Source: CAYXGE01 sp964464435 (lineage in GTDB: Bacteria > Pseudomonadota > Gammaproteobacteria > Burkholderiales > Methylophilaceae). Taken from it: a DNA stretch of 24,839 nt. Positions 23,368-24,839 of this stretch are shown in pieces (position 1 is the stretch's first letter; every line of letters starts with the position of its first letter). The notes beneath the pieces were generated by a model, which was not told where the DNA came from, made no database searches, and saw only the letters and a list, made by a program, of their open reading frames with translations. A program made the position numbers and the translations under genes. The stretch lies in NCBI GenBank assembly GCA_964464435.1, contig CAYXGE010000019.1, positions 1 through 24,839 on the forward strand. Direction: 5' to 3'.

Positions 23368-24190
23368 GGTGTTCTTGTAATGCCTTTCTCACTTTTTCGG
23401 CTAAACCTAACGCTGGCCATTCCATCTCGCCAATGGAAACTACTTGCCATGCCCCATATAGGCTATTACACATAATCACTTCGTCCGCTTTACGTAATGT
23501 ATCCAAACTTATATCAGTTTCAGCTTTGTGATAACCTAATTCTTGTGCAAGCTTTAATATAAGTTCTCGTGTAACGCCTGAGACCCCACAACGCGACAAA
23601 TCTGGAGTACTCAAGGTTTTTCCATAACGTGCAAATAGATTAGCTGCAGTACACTCAATGACATTTCCATTGGCATCTAACAAAACACCATCAGCCAACT
23701 CTGGATTTTGCCATTCTGCACGAGCCAATACATTTTCCATACGATTTAAGTGTTTAATCCCTGCAAGTTTCGGTTGGTGCGCTAAACGTAATTCACAAAG
23801 ATGCAAACTCACCCCTCGCTCAAATCTTGAACTTGGATAATCTGGCATTGTTGTTTTAATTACAACGCGGGAAGGCCTAACCACACTGGGCAGCATATAG
23901 CCGCGCTCACTCTCACCACGCGTAATCACAATTTTACAAACTGCCACCGCATCATGATTAGCAAATAAACGTTGAATATCTTCTAACAATACTTCTTGCG
24001 CAGGGCAGACGATATTAAGCGCATTACAGTCAAAAAAGAGTTTGTTGTAGTGCGCTTGCCACGCAACAGGCAAGCCATCTTTAACCAGCATGGTTCTAAA
24101 AACCCCGTCACCGTAGGCAAAGCCTCTGTCTAAAGGACTTAAGCCATAATCCATCTGCCCATTAATAAGGTAAGAATGCTTATTATGCAT
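23354..24190 (-). CDS. pabC: 4-amino-4-deoxychorismate lyase
   Basis: PabC releases pyruvate from aminodeoxychorismate to give p-aminobenzoate for folate. The 278-residue fold-type IV PLP enzyme has LSPLDRGFAYGDGVFRTM, the PLP Lys146 in GIKHLNRMENVLA, and the cofactor-contacting Glu179 in NVIECTAANLFA. RGESERGY and NSLYGAWQV fit PabC better than branched-chain aminotransferase or D-amino acid aminotransferase. It is the first gene after the fabF terminator and heads the mltG-tmk-holB-pilZ-tatD run. The ribosome binding site before ATG 24190 is poor. Confidence 0.93.
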   Translation of the reverse strand: MHNKHSYLINGQMDYGLSPLDRGFAYGDGVFRTMLVKDGLPVAWQAHYNKLFFDCNALNIVCPAQEVLLEDIQRLFANHDAVAVCKIVITRGESERGYMLPSVVRPSRVVIKTTMPDYPSSRFERGVSLHLCELRLAHQPKLAGIKHLNRMENVLARAEWQNPELADGVLLDANGNVIECTAANLFARYGKTLSTPDLSRCGVSGVTRELILKLAQELGYHKAETDISLDTLRKADEVIMCNSLYGAWQVVSIGEMEWPALGLAEKVRKALQEHHALS

Positions 24191-24221
24191 AATGATGACA
24201 ACAAATAATCATGCGCTAAAT

Positions 24222-24249
24222 CGTATAGCATCTTGCACATTCTATAAAG
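24222..24249 (-). promoter_or_regulatory. Possible promoter of the pabC run
   Basis: On the minus strand CTTTAT (24249-24244), 16 nt ending TGC, and TATACG (24227-24222) could form an extended -10 promoter starting near 24215. It lies downstream of the fabF terminator, where a new promoter is expected. Confidence 0.35.
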
Positions 24250-24269
24250 CATTTAACATGATTAGGGGC

Positions 24270-24297
24270 AAAAAAATAGCCAGTATGCACTGGCTAT
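24270..24297 (-). terminator. Intrinsic terminator of fabF
   Basis: On the minus strand ATAGCCAGT (24297-24289), loop GCAT, and ACTGGCTAT (24284-24276) form a perfect 9-bp stem. A run of T follows (24276-24270). It is 24 bp after the fabF stop. Confidence 0.9.
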
Positions 24298-24320
24298 CTT
24301 GCATTTACAGGCTTTCAGCC

Positions 24321-24839
24321 CTATATTTTCTTAAACACTAAGCTACCGTTAGTGCCACCAAAACCAAAGTTGTTTTTAAGCGCATATTCAATGTGCATAT
24401 TACGTGCAGTATTGGCACAAAAATCTAAATCACACTCAGGGTCTTGATTAAAAATATTGATGGTAGGAGGCGATAGCTGATGATGGATAGACAGCACTGT
24501 AAATACAGACTCTAAACCACCAGCACCACCAAGCAAATGGCCTGTCATCGACTTAGTGGAATTCACCACCAATTTTTTTGCATGATCACCAAATGTCGCT
24601 TTAATCGCATTCGTTTCATTAGCATCACCTAACGGTGTTGATGTGCCATGGGCATTTACAAACTGCACTTGATTTGCATTAATGCCTGCATTTTTAAGCG
24701 CATTCACCATAGAACGACGTGGACCATCCATATTGGGTGCTGTCATATGATACGCATCTGCACTCATGCCATAGCCAACCAATTCAGCATAGATTTTAGC
24801 ACCGCGTTTTTTGGCAGACTCATATTCTTCAAGCACCAT
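24321..24839 (-). CDS. fabF: 3-oxoacyl-ACP synthase II (FabF), C-terminal part
   Basis: This is the last 172 residues of FabF, which condenses malonyl-ACP with acyl-ACP in fatty acid elongation. The fragment starts inside the conserved GxLVLEEYExAKxRGAKIYAEL region, so its first Met is internal and the gene continues beyond base 24839. The two catalytic His lie in VNAHGTSTPLGD and STKSMTGHLLGGAG, and the end has NFGFGGTNGSLVF. The active-site Cys lies outside the window. Position before pabC and mltG is the conserved order. Confidence 0.96.
   Translation of the reverse strand: MVLEEYESAKKRGAKIYAELVGYGMSADAYHMTAPNMDGPRRSMVNALKNAGINANQVQFVNAHGTSTPLGDANETNAIKATFGDHAKKLVVNSTKSMTGHLLGGAGGLESVFTVLSIHHQLSPPTINIFNQDPECDLDFCANTARNMHIEYALKNNFGFGGTNGSLVFKKI

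Noticed and set aside
24837..24839. ATG at the right edge as the start of a short protein
   Set aside because: The fragment begins in the middle of the conserved FabF C-terminal half, so the Met is internal and the gene is cut by the window.

Overview
The window looks like an ordinary chromosomal stretch of a moderately AT-rich betaproteobacterium. Protein style and gene order (smc-zipA-ligA; fabF-pabC-mltG-tmk-holB-pilZ-tatD; msrP-msrQ) fit the Methylophilaceae (Methylotenera/Methylophilus type), but that placement is inferred from memory of the families, not from a search. I see no insertion sequence, prophage, CRISPR array or rRNA. No stretch longer than about 220 bases lacks a gene.

Layout. 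Positions 1-2840 (minus strand): the 5' part of tRNA-Ala(GGC) with a strong promoter, a large protein with a glycoside-hydrolase-like front and a lipopolysaccharide-kinase-like (WaaP/InaA) C-terminus, and queF. Positions 2850-14693 (plus strand): smc, zipA, ligA, a cysQ-type phosphatase, an exported TPR protein, the periplasmic methionine sulfoxide reductase pair msrP-msrQ, a DoxX/HvfX-like membrane protein, and a small CmpX/MscS-like membrane protein whose ribosome binding site lies in a perfect inverted repeat. Positions 14813-16795 (minus): a DUF779 protein and an ExaC/AcoD-type aldehyde dehydrogenase. They are divergent from an AcoR-type sigma54 activator (17014-18960), and the intergenic region holds a -24/-12 promoter and two dyads. 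Positions 18978-24839 (minus): a small exported protein, then tatD, pilZ, holB, tmk, mltG, pabC and the 3' part of fabF.

The main finding is a chromosome dimer resolution site, dif, at 14742-14769. It matches the E. coli dif core at 24 of 28 positions, with the centre and XerD arm identical. It sits in the gap between two convergent genes. Most genes to its left run rightward and most to its right run leftward, as expected where replication forks meet. The three GGGNAGGG octamers (FtsK-orienting KOPS of E. coli) that I could find by eye all point toward it. The window is therefore very probably the replication terminus.

How the genes work together: smc, ligA, holB, tmk, zipA and mltG serve chromosome maintenance, replication and division. 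msrP-msrQ repair oxidised periplasmic proteins. The aldehyde dehydrogenase, DUF779 and activator form an inducible aldehyde-oxidation unit, with an intrinsic terminator between the enzyme and DUF779. Gaps without genes: 54-132 (tRNA promoter), 2814-2923 (divergent promoters), 11677-11759 (inverted repeats), 13327-13401 (nothing beyond a short AT-rich hairpin and an RBS), 13909-14021 (inverted repeat), 14694-14812 (stem-loop and dif), 15188-15274 (terminator), 16796-17013 (sigma54 promoter and dyads), 19392-19500 (promoter), 24191-24320 (promoter and fabF terminator).
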